Numbered from the stretch's first letter, positions 17,516-30,167 are shown. The stretch: DNA of 64,000 bases from Actinomycetota bacterium (GCA_005883215.1 VAYS01000002.1:62001-126000), one strand, 5' to 3'. Program-made: numbers and translations. Notes: generated by a model from the sequence alone, not told the origin.

Positions 17516-17577
17516 GCCCTCGAGCGAGGGCCGGCGCCAGACGCACCGCCGCGCCGCCGCCAACGGCGAAGCCAAGA

Positions 17578-17650
<73 letters not shown>

Positions 17651-17732
17651 CGGGGTGTCCAGGATACGCGGGTCGCGCGCTCGCAACCGAGCCGTGGCGC
17701 GCCGTGGCCAACCCCGCGCCGGTGGCCGCCGA

Positions 17733-17738
17733 TACCCT
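17733..17738 (+). promoter_or_regulatory. -10 element of a probable leaderless promoter for rnz
   Basis: TACCCT ends 8 bases before the GTG at 17747. It lies in the 96-bp region between the divergent tRNA-Arg and rnz genes. Confidence 0.4.
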
Positions 17739-17746
17739 CGGCCGAG

Positions 17747-18703
17747 GTGGACATGTCGATCTTCTTCGCCGGCACCGGCGGCTCGGTGCCCACCGCCCGG
17801 CGCGGTCTGCCCGCCCTGCTCGTCCAGCGCGGCGGCGACCGGCTGCTGTTCGATTGCGGCGAAGGCACCCAGCGCCAGCTGGTGCGCTCCGTCGGCCTGC
17901 CGGAGATCGAGGACGTGTTCATCACCCACCTGCACCTCGACCACTGGCTGGGCCTGCCGGGCATGATCAAGTCGTTTGACCTGCGCGACCGCGAGCGGCC
18001 CCTACGCGTGCACGGGCCGGCCGGGCTGGCCGAGCTGATGCGGGTCATGCGCGGGGTCTACGGGCGTCTGCGCTACGAGCTGTCGGTGCACGAGCTAGAG
18101 CCGGGGGAGCCCGTCGGCGGCGAGGGCTACGCGGTCATCCCGTTTTCGGTCACCCACCGCACGCGCTCGTTCGGCTATGCCCTGGTCGAGGATCCGCGGC
18201 CCGGGCGCTTTGACGCCGAGCTCGCCGAGCGCCTCGGCGTGACGCCCGGCCCCGATTTCGGCCGCCTCCAGCACGGGGAGACCGTCGACGGCGTCACCCC
18301 CGAGCAGGTGGTCGGGCCCGACCGCCCCGGGCGCAAGCTGGTCATCTCCGGTGACACCATGCCCTGTGAGGCGCTGCGGGTCGCCGCCGAGCGTGCCGAG
18401 GTGCTCGTTCACGAGGCCACGTTCGCCGAGGAGGAGGCCGATCGCGCCCGCCAAACCGGGCACTCCACCGCCTTGCAGGCGGCCGACCTGGCGCGCGAGG
18501 CCGAGGTGCGCCTGCTCGCGCTCACGCACCTTTCCACTCGCTATGCGGGGCCCGAGCTGCGCGAGGAGGCGCGCGCGGTGTTCGCTGCCACTGAGGTCCC
18601 GCGTGACTTCGACACCATCGAGGTGCCCCTGCCCGAGCGCGGCGACCCGCACCTGGTCGCGCGCGGCGATGCGGGCGCCCCGCGGACGGACACCGGCCGC
18701 TAG
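17747..18703 (+). CDS. rnz: Ribonuclease Z
   Basis: Metallo-beta-lactamase-fold endonuclease that cuts the 3' trailer from tRNA precursors. The zinc ligands are visible: THLHLDH near residue 64 (HxHxDH), a His in SVTHRTRSFGY, the Asp of SGDT and a C-terminal TGHSTALQAA. At 318 residues it is standard length for the short form. CCA is not encoded in the neighbouring tRNA-Arg, which agrees with RNase Z processing before CCA addition. The GTG start fits a leaderless -10; an ATG six bases downstream (17753) is an alternative. The C-terminal ~20 residues are poorly conserved in type. Confidence 0.9.
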   Translation: MDMSIFFAGTGGSVPTARRGLPALLVQRGGDRLLFDCGEGTQRQLVRSVGLPEIEDVFITHLHLDHWLGLPGMIKSFDLRDRERPLRVHGPAGLAELMRVMRGVYGRLRYELSVHELEPGEPVGGEGYAVIPFSVTHRTRSFGYALVEDPRPGRFDAELAERLGVTPGPDFGRLQHGETVDGVTPEQVVGPDRPGRKLVISGDTMPCEALRVAAERAEVLVHEATFAEEEADRARQTGHSTALQAADLAREAEVRLLALTHLSTRYAGPELREEARAVFAATEVPRDFDTIEVPLPERGDPHLVARGDAGAPRTDTGR

Positions 18704-18767
18704 ACGGCCGCCCGCCGGCCGGACCGTGGGCAGCGGGGCTCCCCGGCCCTGTCTCTCGCCCGGCGGC

Positions 18768-20333
18768 TCACAGCCGGACCGGAATGCCCTGGGCGAAGCG
18801 GAAGAACCCCTCGGGGTCGTAGCGACGCTTGACCGCCACCAGCCGGGCCAGGTTGGAGCCGTAGTAGGCGTGTCGCCAGTCGGCCAGCCGGGGGTCGATC
18901 AGGTTCTGGTAGGCAAAGCCGGAGGCGAACGGGCGCATACGGGCGTAGAACCCCTCGAGCCATGCCCGGTTGGCGGCCACCCGGGCCGCGCCGTCGCGCT
19001 CACTCCAGGTCGCGCCGTAGATGGCCAGGAAGCGCGCATCGCGATGGACAAACGCGGTCGCCGCCCTGGGCACGCGGGCGATCGCCCCGCCCCAGGAGTT
19101 GAGCTCGACCCCAGTGCCCGGGCTGGAGGCCGCGCTGCCGGGCCAGCGCTCGAGCTCGGCGATCATTCCCCGGATCCCCTCGCCGGGGATCGGCTCGGCG
19201 AAGAAGGCGGATTTCACCGTGTAGGGGTTGGGCGCCCGTCCGCGGCAGTGCCCGGGCGGGCAATCCGCCCACAGCTCCTGGGCGCGGGCGAAGGAGGCTG
19301 GGGCAACCCGCCGGTGGAGGGGGCGGGCGGCGGCCAGGAGCGGCTCGAGCAGCGCGGCCAGCCGCGCGGGGGGGCCGAAGTACTGGCCCCGGGAGGTGAT
19401 GGTCGGCTCCGTCGACCGTGGTCCGCCCGCTCGGGACAGGGCGCAGGTCGAGAAGAGCTCGTCCGGGGCGTCGGGCGCCCAGCGCTGCCACGCCTCGAGC
19501 ACGGCGGCGGCGTCGCTCCAGCGCCAGCCCAGCTGGTAGACCGCGACGTCGCCCACCGGGTGCAGCCGGAAGCGAAACGAGGTGGCGATGCCGAAGTTGC
19601 CGCCGCCGCCGCCGCGGCAGGCCCAGAAGAGGTCGGGATGCTGCTCGGCGCTGCAGGTCACGCGCTCGCCCGCGGCGGTCACGAGTTCGAGCTCGAGCAG
19701 GTTGTCGGCGGTCAGCCCGAGCTTGCGCGAGCTGAAGCCGAAGCCGCCGCCCAGGGTCAGTCCGCCGATCCCGACGGTGGGACAAGTCCCCCCCGGGACC
19801 GCCACTCCGCGACGCGCCAGGCCCGCGTACATGTCGGTGTTCAGGGTTCCCGGCCCGAGCACCGCGCTTTGCCGGGAGCGATCGACGCTGATCTGGCGGA
19901 TCCGGCTGACGTCGGCGACGATCGCGCCGTCGGGCACCGAGTAGCCCCCGAAGCTGTGCCCGCCGGAGCGCGCGGCCAGGGCGATCCCCCGGCGGCGGGC
20001 AAAGCGAACCGCCGCCACCACGTCCTCGGGCCTCTGGCAGAAGACCACCGCCCGGGGACGCGCACCGTTGAAGCTCGGATTGAACAGCAGCCGGGCCTGC
20101 CCGTAGCCGGCGTCGCCCGGTCTGACCACGGGGCCGCTGACCGCGCGCGCCAGCTCGGTGAGGTCGCTGGCCCGGCGGCGGCTCGCCCCGCAGCCGCTCA
20201 GCCAGCCCCACCCGGCGCCGCCGCCGAGCAGCAGGGCGCCCTGGCCCCCGCGCACCACCAGCTCGCGGCGGCTGAGGCCGGACCGGCCGCCATTCGGCGC
20301 TTCGGTAGCGGACCGGTGAGCGTCGCGCCGCAT
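18768..20333 (-). CDS. Tat-exported BBE-type FAD-linked oxidoreductase
   Basis: A ~521-residue flavoprotein. The N-terminus has a twin-arginine motif (SRRELVVRG) and a hydrophobic stretch ending in LSGC, so it may be a Tat-exported lipoprotein. The FAD-binding PCMH domain contains SGGHSFGGYS and GGTCPTVGIGG; the His and Cys at these positions are the two FAD attachment sites in berberine-bridge-enzyme relatives, suggesting bicovalent FAD. The C-terminal BBE motif is YYGSNLARLVAVKRRYDPEG. Such enzymes oxidise sugars, oligosaccharides or alkaloid-like compounds; the substrate here is unknown. The frame begins with a GTG at 20342; I use the ATG at 20333. It is divergent from the pyr operon. Confidence 0.86.
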   Translation of the reverse strand: MRRDAHRSATEAPNGGRSGLSRRELVVRGGQGALLLGGGAGWGWLSGCGASRRRASDLTELARAVSGPVVRPGDAGYGQARLLFNPSFNGARPRAVVFCQRPEDVVAAVRFARRRGIALAARSGGHSFGGYSVPDGAIVADVSRIRQISVDRSRQSAVLGPGTLNTDMYAGLARRGVAVPGGTCPTVGIGGLTLGGGFGFSSRKLGLTADNLLELELVTAAGERVTCSAEQHPDLFWACRGGGGGNFGIATSFRFRLHPVGDVAVYQLGWRWSDAAAVLEAWQRWAPDAPDELFSTCALSRAGGPRSTEPTITSRGQYFGPPARLAALLEPLLAAARPLHRRVAPASFARAQELWADCPPGHCRGRAPNPYTVKSAFFAEPIPGEGIRGMIAELERWPGSAASSPGTGVELNSWGGAIARVPRAATAFVHRDARFLAIYGATWSERDGAARVAANRAWLEGFYARMRPFASGFAYQNLIDPRLADWRHAYYGSNLARLVAVKRRYDPEGFFRFAQGIPVRL

Positions 20334-20421
20334 GCCGAGCACATCGTGGCAGCCTGGGCGCTCGGTAGGCGCTCGCGTGCCGCCCGCCGGCGCCGGCGGG
20401 CGGCACGTCGTAACCCGGTGC

Positions 20422-20427
20422 TACAGT
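20422..20427 (+). promoter_or_regulatory. -10 element of the pyrimidine operon promoter
   Basis: TACAGT is followed after about 6 bases by a purine, placing the transcript start near 20434 and giving a ~45-base leader before the pyrR start. No convincing -35 box is visible. Confidence 0.5.
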
Positions 20428-20433
20428 CGCCGG

Positions 20434-20478
20434 GCTCCTTTAACCGGGTCCCGAGAGGCCAGGAAGGAACGAGGCAGA
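20434..20478 (+). promoter_or_regulatory. PyrR-binding leader of the pyr operon, overlapping the ribosome site
   Basis: The leader contains CCCGAGAGGCCAGGAAGG (20450-20467), a close match to the PyrR recognition hairpin (AGAGAGGCU-type loop). No T-run terminator lies between it and the start, and the AGGAAGG element serves as ribosome site. The likely mechanism is therefore UMP-dependent translational repression by PyrR, as described in mycobacteria, rather than Bacillus-type attenuation. Confidence 0.7.
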
Positions 20479-21045
20479 GTGTTAGACGAGAGGGTGGTCC
20501 TCGACGAGGACGACGTGCGGCGAACGCTGGTGCGGATCGCCCACGAGATCGTCGAGCACAACGTCGGCCCCGGGCGGCTGGCCCTGGTAGGGATCCACCG
20601 TCGCGGCGCTCCGCTGGCGCGCCGCCTCCAGGCGCTGCTGTCCGAGCTGCTCGAAGTCGAGGTTCCCTGCGGCGCCGCCGACATCTCCTTTTACCGCGAC
20701 GACCTGGGCCGGCACGAGGCGCCGGTGGTCCACGCTTCGGAGCTGGGCTTCCCGGTCGACGGGGCGACGCTGGTGCTGGTCGACGACGTGCTGTTCACCG
20801 GGCGCACGGTGCGGGCCGCGATCGACGTGCTGTTCGACTACGGGCGACCCGCCCGGGTGCAGCTGGCCGTGCTCGTGGACCGCGGCCACCGCGAGCTGCC
20901 GATCCGGCCCGACTACGTGGGCAAGAACCTCCCCACCGCGCTAGGCGAGCGGGTCAACGTCCGGGTGCGCGAGATCGACGGCCTGGACCAGGTTTCGATC
21001 GCCCAACTCGAATCCACCCCCGAAAGCCCGGAGGCCCTGGTATGA
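20479..21045 (+). CDS. pyrR: Pyrimidine operon regulatory protein / uracil phosphoribosyltransferase PyrR
   Basis: RNA-binding regulator that senses UMP and represses the pyr operon; many members also convert uracil and PRPP to UMP. It is a 188-residue PRTase fold with the PRPP loop [16 protein letters not shown] and the RRGAPLA flexible-loop region. An open frame runs upstream to 20332, but the GTG at 20479 sits next to the AGGAAGG ribosome site and opens with the family-type [12 protein letters not shown]. It is the first gene of the operon, and its stop overlaps the pyrB start (ATGA). Confidence 0.94.
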   Translation: MLDERVVLDEDDVRRTLVRIAHEIVEHNVGPGRLALVGIHRRGAPLARRLQALLSELLEVEVPCGAADISFYRDDLGRHEAPVVHASELGFPVDGATLVLVDDVLFTGRTVRAAIDVLFDYGRPARVQLAVLVDRGHRELPIRPDYVGKNLPTALGERVNVRVREIDGLDQVSIAQLESTPESPEALV

Positions 21046-22004
21046 GCATGCGCCACCTGCTGTCGATCGAGGACCTGGACCGCGAGCAGATCGAGCGGAT
21101 CCTCGCCCGGGCGGCCTCCTTTGCCGAGGTTTCGGGCCGCCCGATAAAGAAGGTCCCCACCCTGCGCGGTCGCCTGGTCGTCAACCTCTTCTACGAGGCC
21201 TCCACCCGGACCCGCTCGTCGTTCGAGCTCGCCGCCAAGCGGCTGTCGGCCGACGTGCTGAACTTCGCCTCCTCGGGCTCGGCGGTGGAGAAGGGCGAGT
21301 CCCTGAAGGACACGGTCACCACGCTGTCCTCCTACCGGCCCGACGCGCTCGTGGTCCGCGCTCCCTTCGCCGGCGCGGCGGCGCTGGTCGCCGGCTGGAC
21401 GCCGGCCGCCGTGGTCAACGCCGGCGACGGCAAGCACGAGCACCCCACGCAAGCGCTGCTCGACGTCTACACCCTCACCCGCCGGCTGGGCACGCTCGAG
21501 GGTCGCTCGGTGTGGATCGTGGGCGATGTGCTGCATTCGCGGGTGGCGCGCTCGGGCGTGCTCGCGCTGCGGCGGATGGGCGCCGAGGTCACCGTCTGCG
21601 GTCCTCCGACCCTGATCCCCCGCGGGATCGAGGCGCTCGGGTGCGCGGTCCGCCACGACCTCTCCGACCTGGGCGAGGCCCACGTCGTCTACGCGCTGCG
21701 CATGCAGAACGAGCGCATGTCGGAGTCCTTCGTGCCCTCCCTGCGCGAATACGTGGCCCATTACCAGATCAATGCGCGGCGCCTGTCCCCTCGCCAGCTG
21801 CTCATGCACCCCGGCCCCGTGAACCGCGGCGTCGAGCTCTCCAGCGATGTCACCGACTCACCGCAGGCGCTGATCTCCGAGCAGGTCGAGGCCGGCGTGG
21901 TGGTGCGGATGGCGGTGCTGTTCGAGCTCCTCTCGGGGGCCGCCCCGGAGCCCTCGGGCGCCGCCGCCCAGGCCCGGCCCGCGACCGAGCCCCAGCTGGC
22001 ATGA
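21042..22004 (+). CDS. pyrB: Aspartate carbamoyltransferase catalytic subunit
   Basis: Condenses carbamoyl phosphate and aspartate in pyrimidine synthesis. The carbamoyl-phosphate motif FYEASTRTRSSFE is near residue 50, with the HPTQALLD motif near 132 and LLMHPGPVNRG near 250. At 320 residues it is normal length. No regulatory pyrI follows, as usual in actinobacteria; a multienzyme complex with PyrC is possible. Four-base overlaps at both ends (ATGA) couple it to pyrR and pyrC. Confidence 0.96.
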   Translation: MSMRHLLSIEDLDREQIERILARAASFAEVSGRPIKKVPTLRGRLVVNLFYEASTRTRSSFELAAKRLSADVLNFASSGSAVEKGESLKDTVTTLSSYRPDALVVRAPFAGAAALVAGWTPAAVVNAGDGKHEHPTQALLDVYTLTRRLGTLEGRSVWIVGDVLHSRVARSGVLALRRMGAEVTVCGPPTLIPRGIEALGCAVRHDLSDLGEAHVVYALRMQNERMSESFVPSLREYVAHYQINARRLSPRQLLMHPGPVNRGVELSSDVTDSPQALISEQVEAGVVVRMAVLFELLSGAAPEPSGAAAQARPATEPQLA

Positions 22005-23344
22005 GCACGCCCCTCGTCGCTCCCGCCGGCGCCCTGCCCGCCGATCTGCTGGTCCGCCAGGCCCGCGTGCTCGACCCGCGCGCCGGTCGCGACGGCGAGG
22101 CCGACGTGCTCGTCCAGGGCGGCGAGATAGCCGAAATCGGCGCCTCCGGCGCCCTTTCCCCTTCCCCCGGGACGGAGCTCATCGAGGGCGAGGGACGCAC
22201 CCTGCTGCCGGCCTTCTTCGACTGTCACGTGCATCTACGCACGCCGGGGCAGGAGCACAAGGAGGATCTGGACACCGGGACGCGCGCCGCCGCCGCCGGG
22301 GGCTTCTGCGGCGTGGTGGCGATGCCCAACACCGCGCCGCCCGTCGACTCCCCCGAGCTGCTTCGCTCGCTGCGCGAGACGGCCGCCGCCCAGGCGCGCG
22401 TGCCGGTCGGGTTCCTGGCCGCGATAACCCGGGAGCTGGCCGGCCAGGAGCTGACCGACATGGCCGAGCTGTCTGACCTGGGGGCCCTGGGTTTCACCGA
22501 TGACGGGCTGCCGGTGGTCAGCGCCGGCGTGCTGCGCCGGGCGATGCAGTACCAGCGCCTGGCCGGCGGGGTGCTCGCTCTGCACGAGGAGGACCCCGCC
22601 CTGTCGGCCGGCGGCGCCCTGCACGAGGGACCGGTGTCGGCCCTGCTGGGCGTGCGCGGCGTCCCCTCCCTGGCCGAGTCGACGATGGTCGCCCGTGACG
22701 CGGCGCTGGCCGCCTACGAGGGCGCGCGCGTACACATCCAGCACGTCTCCTGCGCCCAGTCCCTGGACGCGGTGGCGGCGGCCAAGGCCGACGGAGGGGC
22801 GCTCACCGCCGAAGTCACGCCCCACCACCTGCTGCTGTGCGAGGAGGACGTGCGCGACCTGGACCCGCGCGTGAAGACGAACCCCCCGCTGCGCGGCGCC
22901 GAGGACCGGCGGGCGCTCGTGGAGGCCCTGCGCGACGGGACGCTGGACTGCATCGCCACCGATCACGCCCCCCACGCCCGCGAAGACAAGGAGGTGCCCT
23001 TCGAGCAGGCGGCGATGGGGACCACTGGCCTGGAGACGGCGTTTGCGGCGCTGCACACCGAGCTGGTCCTCGGGGGCGCCCTGGAGCTGGGCACGCTGGT
23101 TGAGCGGCTGACCGCCGGCGCGGCCGTGATGGGCCTGGCGATGCCCCGGCTGGCGCCGGGCGAGCCGGCCAATCTGACGCTCGTCGATCTAGAGGCCGAA
23201 TGGCAGGTGGGCGAGGAGGGCTATGAGAGCCGCTCGGAGAACTGCTGCTTTGCCGGCCGGCGGGTGACCGGGCGGGTGCTGCTCACCGTCGCCGGCGGCG
23301 CCGTGGCCTACCGTCAGCGCCAGTTCGCGCTGAGCGCGGCGTGA
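22001..23344 (+). CDS. pyrC: Dihydroorotase (class I)
   Basis: Zinc amidohydrolase interconverting carbamoyl-aspartate and dihydroorotate. It is a 447-residue TIM-barrel enzyme with DCHVHLRTPGQE (HxH zinc site, near residue 75), the His of HIQHVS, the EVTPHHLLL motif and the catalytic Asp in ATDHAPH. Length and motifs are those of class I, active-type DHOases. It starts on the ATG that overlaps the pyrB stop, and its own stop overlaps the GTG of the next gene. Confidence 0.95.
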   Translation: MSTPLVAPAGALPADLLVRQARVLDPRAGRDGEADVLVQGGEIAEIGASGALSPSPGTELIEGEGRTLLPAFFDCHVHLRTPGQEHKEDLDTGTRAAAAGGFCGVVAMPNTAPPVDSPELLRSLRETAAAQARVPVGFLAAITRELAGQELTDMAELSDLGALGFTDDGLPVVSAGVLRRAMQYQRLAGGVLALHEEDPALSAGGALHEGPVSALLGVRGVPSLAESTMVARDAALAAYEGARVHIQHVSCAQSLDAVAAAKADGGALTAEVTPHHLLLCEEDVRDLDPRVKTNPPLRGAEDRRALVEALRDGTLDCIATDHAPHAREDKEVPFEQAAMGTTGLETAFAALHTELVLGGALELGTLVERLTAGAAVMGLAMPRLAPGEPANLTLVDLEAEWQVGEEGYESRSENCCFAGRRVTGRVLLTVAGGAVAYRQRQFALSAA

Positions 23345-23910
23345 GGGCGAGCGCCCCCACCCATCTGGTTCCCGCCCCCGGGCTGCTCGCGCGCGACCGC
23401 GCCGCCCTGGTGGTGGTCGACGTCCAGGAGGCGTTTCGCAAGGCGGTCGATCGCTTCGAAGAGGTGGCCCACCGGGCCGGCGTGCTGGTGGCCGGCGCGC
23501 GCATCCTTCACCTGCCGGTGATCGTCACCGAGCAGTACCCGCGGGGACTGGGGAAGACCGTGCCCGAGGTCGCCGCGCACCTGGAGGGTGTGCCCCGGCT
23601 GGAAAAGGTCGTCTTCTCGGCCGCCCAGGCGCCGGGGTTCGATCTCGCCGGGCGCTCCCAGGCGCTGGTGTGCGGGATCGAGACGCACGTGTGCGTGAGC
23701 CAGACGGTGCACGACCTCCTGGCCCGGGGCGTAGAGGTGCACGTGGCCGGCGACGCGGTGTCCTCGCGCAGTCCCCAGGACCGCGAGCTGGGGCTGTCCA
23801 AGATGCAGCGCGCCGGGGCGCTGCTGACCTCGAGCGAGACCGCGCTGTTCGAGCTGCTCGGGCGCGCCGGCACCGAGGAGTTCAAGCAAATCCAGGGGCT
23901 GGTCAAGTGA
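23341..23910 (+). CDS. Isochorismatase-like cysteine hydrolase inside the pyr operon
   Basis: A 189-residue hydrolase of the isochorismatase/nicotinamidase fold. The catalytic Asp is in VVVDVQEAF and the nucleophile Cys in CGIETHVCVSQT (the family's G-x-E-T-x-V-C pattern); the general-base Lys is plausibly in PRLEKVVFS. The lack of the nicotinamidase metal-site motif argues against PncA, and the exact reaction is unknown. It overlaps pyrC and carA by 4 bases each, so it is co-translated with pyrimidine enzymes. A pyrimidine-related amide or ureide hydrolase is a reasonable guess but only that. Confidence 0.85.
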   Translation: MRASAPTHLVPAPGLLARDRAALVVVDVQEAFRKAVDRFEEVAHRAGVLVAGARILHLPVIVTEQYPRGLGKTVPEVAAHLEGVPRLEKVVFSAAQAPGFDLAGRSQALVCGIETHVCVSQTVHDLLARGVEVHVAGDAVSSRSPQDRELGLSKMQRAGALLTSSETALFELLGRAGTEEFKQIQGLVK

Positions 23911-25064
23911 GCCCCGGGGCAGGCGCGCCGACCGCCTACGTGCTGCTCGAGGACGGGACTCGCTTCGACGGCAGGGGGTGCGCGGCGGACGGGCCGGCCG
24001 TCGGGGAGGTCGTCTTCAACACCGCGATGTCGGGCTATCAGGAGGCGATGACCGACCCCAGCTACGCCGCCCAGCTGCTGATCTTCACCTACCCGCACGT
24101 GGGCAACTATGGGGTCTCGGCCCCGGCGATGGAGTCCGATCGCGTCCACGCTCGGGCGGCGATCATGCGCGCCGCCACCAACTACGAGGACGCCCCGTCG
24201 GCAGAAGGGGGCTGGCTGGACTGGCTCGCCCGCTGCGGCGTCCCGGCCATCACCGGCGTCGACACGCGCGCGCTGGTGCGCCACATCCGCGACCGGGGCG
24301 CCATGCTCGGCGGGGTCTTCCCCGCCTCGCTCAGCGAGGCGCAGGCCCGCGATCTGATCGGGGCCGAGCCCCCCATGGCCGGCCGCGACCTGGCCGCCGG
24401 GGTCACCCCGGCCGCACCCCAACGGCTCGCCCCCACCGGCGGGGCGGGGGCCGGGCCCTCGATCGCCGTGCTGGACACCGGCATCAAGAGCTCGATCGTG
24501 GCCAACCTGCGCTCGCGCGGCGCGCACCTGACCCTCCACCCGTGCTCGACCTCGGCCGAGGCGCTCCTGGACGACTCGCCCGACGCGGTCTTCCTGGCCA
24601 ACGGGCCGGGCGATCCCGCGGCGCTCGAGTACGTCGTCGACACCCTGCGCGCCCTGGTGGGGCGGGTGCCGGTGTTCGGAATCTGCCTGGGCCATCAGCT
24701 GCTGTGCCGGGCGGTGGGGCTCGAGACCTACAAGCTGGCCTTCGGCCACCGCGGGGCCAACCACCCGGTCAAGGACCTGGACAGCGGCCGGATCGAGATC
24801 ACCAGCCAGAACCACGGCTTCGCCGTCGTCGGGCCCGACGGCGCGCGCCGTCTGGGCGCCGACGAGCCCGTTCGCTGGCAGACCGACTTCGGCGCCGCCG
24901 AGCTCAGCCACATCAACCTCTATGACCGCACGGTCGAAGGGCTCAAGCTGCTCGACGTGGTGGGGGCCACCGTGCAGTACCACCCCGAGGCCGGACCGGG
25001 GCCCCACGACTCCCTGTACCTGTTCGACCGCTTCCTCGGCGCCATCCAGGGTGCCGCCGCCTGA
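23907..25064 (+). CDS. carA: Carbamoyl-phosphate synthase small (glutaminase) subunit
   Basis: Hydrolyses glutamine and passes ammonia to CarB. The N-terminal CPSase domain has [19 protein letters not shown]. The C-terminal class I glutamine amidotransferase has the nucleophile Cys in [10 protein letters not shown] and the His-Glu pair in QYHPEA. At 385 residues it is standard length. The GTG start overlaps the stop of the isochorismatase-like gene, and carB starts 2 bases after its stop. The product serves both pyrimidine and arginine synthesis. Confidence 0.95.
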   Translation: MSPGAGAPTAYVLLEDGTRFDGRGCAADGPAVGEVVFNTAMSGYQEAMTDPSYAAQLLIFTYPHVGNYGVSAPAMESDRVHARAAIMRAATNYEDAPSAEGGWLDWLARCGVPAITGVDTRALVRHIRDRGAMLGGVFPASLSEAQARDLIGAEPPMAGRDLAAGVTPAAPQRLAPTGGAGAGPSIAVLDTGIKSSIVANLRSRGAHLTLHPCSTSAEALLDDSPDAVFLANGPGDPAALEYVVDTLRALVGRVPVFGICLGHQLLCRAVGLETYKLAFGHRGANHPVKDLDSGRIEITSQNHGFAVVGPDGARRLGADEPVRWQTDFGAAELSHINLYDRTVEGLKLLDVVGATVQYHPEAGPGPHDSLYLFDRFLGAIQGAAA

Positions 25065-25066
25065 CC

Positions 25067-28179
<3,113 letters not shown>

Positions 28180-28183
<4 letters not shown>

Positions 28184-30144
28184 GCGCTCGGCCGCCTGCG
28201 CCGGGCGCGGCCGGGTTCCTGGCCGGCGCCCTCGACGAACCGCGCCAGCTGGCGCCCCCGGGGAGGCGCCGCTGCCCGGTGACCGAACGGGTGCAGGTCG
28301 GCGCCTACGGGGTCTTGGCGGTCGCCGATCGGGAGGGTCCCGAGCCGCTGCCGGGGCAGTTCTACATGCTCGCGGCGGCCCGGGGATGGGGCGCCGGAGC
28401 GGGCGAGCGGCCCCACCTGCCGCGCGCGTGTTCGGTGCAGCGGGTCCGCCCGGGAGGCGAGCTCGAGTTCCTGCTCGAGGACGTCGGGCCCGGCACCCAC
28501 CGGCTGCTCGAGCTGGGCGCCGGCGATCAGCTGTGGCTGACCGGCCCACTGGGCCGGGGTTTCAGCGCGCCGCCGGACGGCCGGCGGGCGGTGCTGGTCG
28601 GAGGGGGCGTGGGCCTGGCCCCGCTGGTGATCCTCGCCGACGCGCTGCTCGCCCACGGGATCGTGGCTACCACCTTGCTCGGCTTTCGCGACCGCTCCTG
28701 CGCCTGCGCGGCCGAGCAGCTGGCCGAGTTTCGCCTGGCCACCGACGACGGCAGCGTGGGCCACCACGGCCCGGTCACCGACCTGCTGGCGGCCGAGCTG
28801 GGAGCCGGCCAGCCCAGCGTGGTCTACGCGTGTGGGCCGCCGGCGATGCTCGACGCCGTGCGGGGGGTGTGCGCCCGGGCCGCGGTCCCCGCCCAGCTGG
28901 CGCTCGAGTCGGGAATGGCCTGCGGATTCGGGGCCTGCTTCGGGTGCGTGGTGCCCACACGCAGCGGCTACCTGCGCCTGTGCGTGGACGGCCCGGTGCT
29001 CGCCGCCGATGACCTGCACGGGCCGCTCGATCCCCACCCGGGGCCGCCGCCGGGGCCCGCTGGCGGCGGCGACCGTCCCCCGGCGCCGGGCACGCCGGAC
29101 CGGGCGCCCGCCGCCCTCCCGGCAGAGCGGGCGATGGTCGCCGGCACGCCCTCCGCGCCAGCCCCGCCCGCCCCCGGGGCCGGGCGGGGCAAGGTGGCGT
29201 TCTGCGGCCTGGAGCTGGCGCATCCGGTCATCAACGGCTCGGGCACCTACGACGTGCCCGCGGCGGTGCGCACCTTCGGCGAGACGGTGCGCTACTCGCC
29301 CCCGTTTGCCGCCTTCGTGTCCAAGACGATCACGCTGACCCCGCGCCAGGGCAATCCGCCGCCGCGGCTGTGGGAGACCGCGGCGGGGCTGATCAACTCG
29401 ATTGGACTTCCGAACAAGGGCCTATACGGGTACCTGTGCCACGACCTCCCCGAGCTCGCGCGCCTGCCCGTGCCGCTGATCACCAACGTGATGGGCTCGA
29501 CCGCCGAGGAGTTCTGCGAGCTCATAGACGCCCTGGAGCAGCGGCCCGAGGTGGCGGCGCTCGAGCTCAACGTCTCCTGCCCCAACGTAGAGACCGGGCT
29601 GGACATCGGCGCCGACGCCGTGAGCCTGGGCAAGTTGCTCGCCCGGCTGCGTCCCCGTACGAGCAAGCCGCTGATCGTCAAGCTGACCCCAAACACCGCC
29701 GACGTGGCCTCCACCGCCGAAGCGGCGGAGGCCGAAGGGGCCGACGCGGTGTCGCTGATCAACACCCTGCGCGCGGCCGCGGTGGATCCCGACACCGGTC
29801 GTGCCTGGCTGGGAGCCGGCAGCGGCGGCCTCTCCGGTCCGGCGATCCGCTCGGTCGCGCTGGGGCAGGTCGCGCGCGTCGCCCAGCGCGTCGCGATCCC
29901 GATCGTGGGCATGGGGGGCGTGACCTGCGGGCGCGACGCGCTCGGTCTGCTCGACGCGGGCGCGACGCTGGTCGCGGTGGGGACCGAGTCGTTCCGCGAC
30001 CCGCTGGCGGGAGCTCGAATCGCGGCGGAATTGTCCGCACTTTGCGGGGAAACCCGACGGCGCGAGCGCGACGAGGAGGTCCCGGGGCCCGGTCAGCGGG
30101 CAAAAAGCCCTGCAAAGCGAGGGGAAAACCATCGACCTGTGTGA
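28180..30144 (+). CDS. pyrKD: PyrK-PyrD fusion: dihydroorotate dehydrogenase electron-transfer and catalytic subunits in one chain
   Basis: Oxidises dihydroorotate to orotate and passes electrons through FAD and an iron-sulfur cluster. Residues ~1-285 are PyrK: FAD/NAD-binding folds and four cysteines, C248, C253, C256 and C268, for the [2Fe-2S] cluster ([14 protein letters not shown]). A Pro/Gly/Ala-rich linker (~287-335) leads, without a stop, into class 1B PyrD with [24 protein letters not shown] and the catalytic-base Cys C467 in LNVSCPN. In most bacteria these are separate genes. The GTG start overlaps the carB stop. The last ~30 codons are A-rich and unlike the rest. pyrF, often next, is missing. 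Confidence 0.92.
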
Positions 30145-30150
30145 ACGTCA

Positions 30151-30167
30151 CTCCACCTCAGGTGGAG
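30151..30167 (+). terminator. Hairpin after the pyr operon
   Basis: Perfect 7-bp stem CTCCACC/GGTGGAG with a 3-base loop, 7 bases after the pyrKD stop. There is no T-run, so it may be a weak terminator or an mRNA 3'-end stabiliser. mihF has its own promoter just downstream. Confidence 0.45.

Noticed and set aside
18351-21041. Very long frame leading into pyrB, which would make a 1217-residue protein
   Set aside because: It overlaps rnz, runs antisense to the flavoprotein gene and out of phase with pyrR. PyrB homology begins at the ATG at 21042, which overlaps the pyrR stop.
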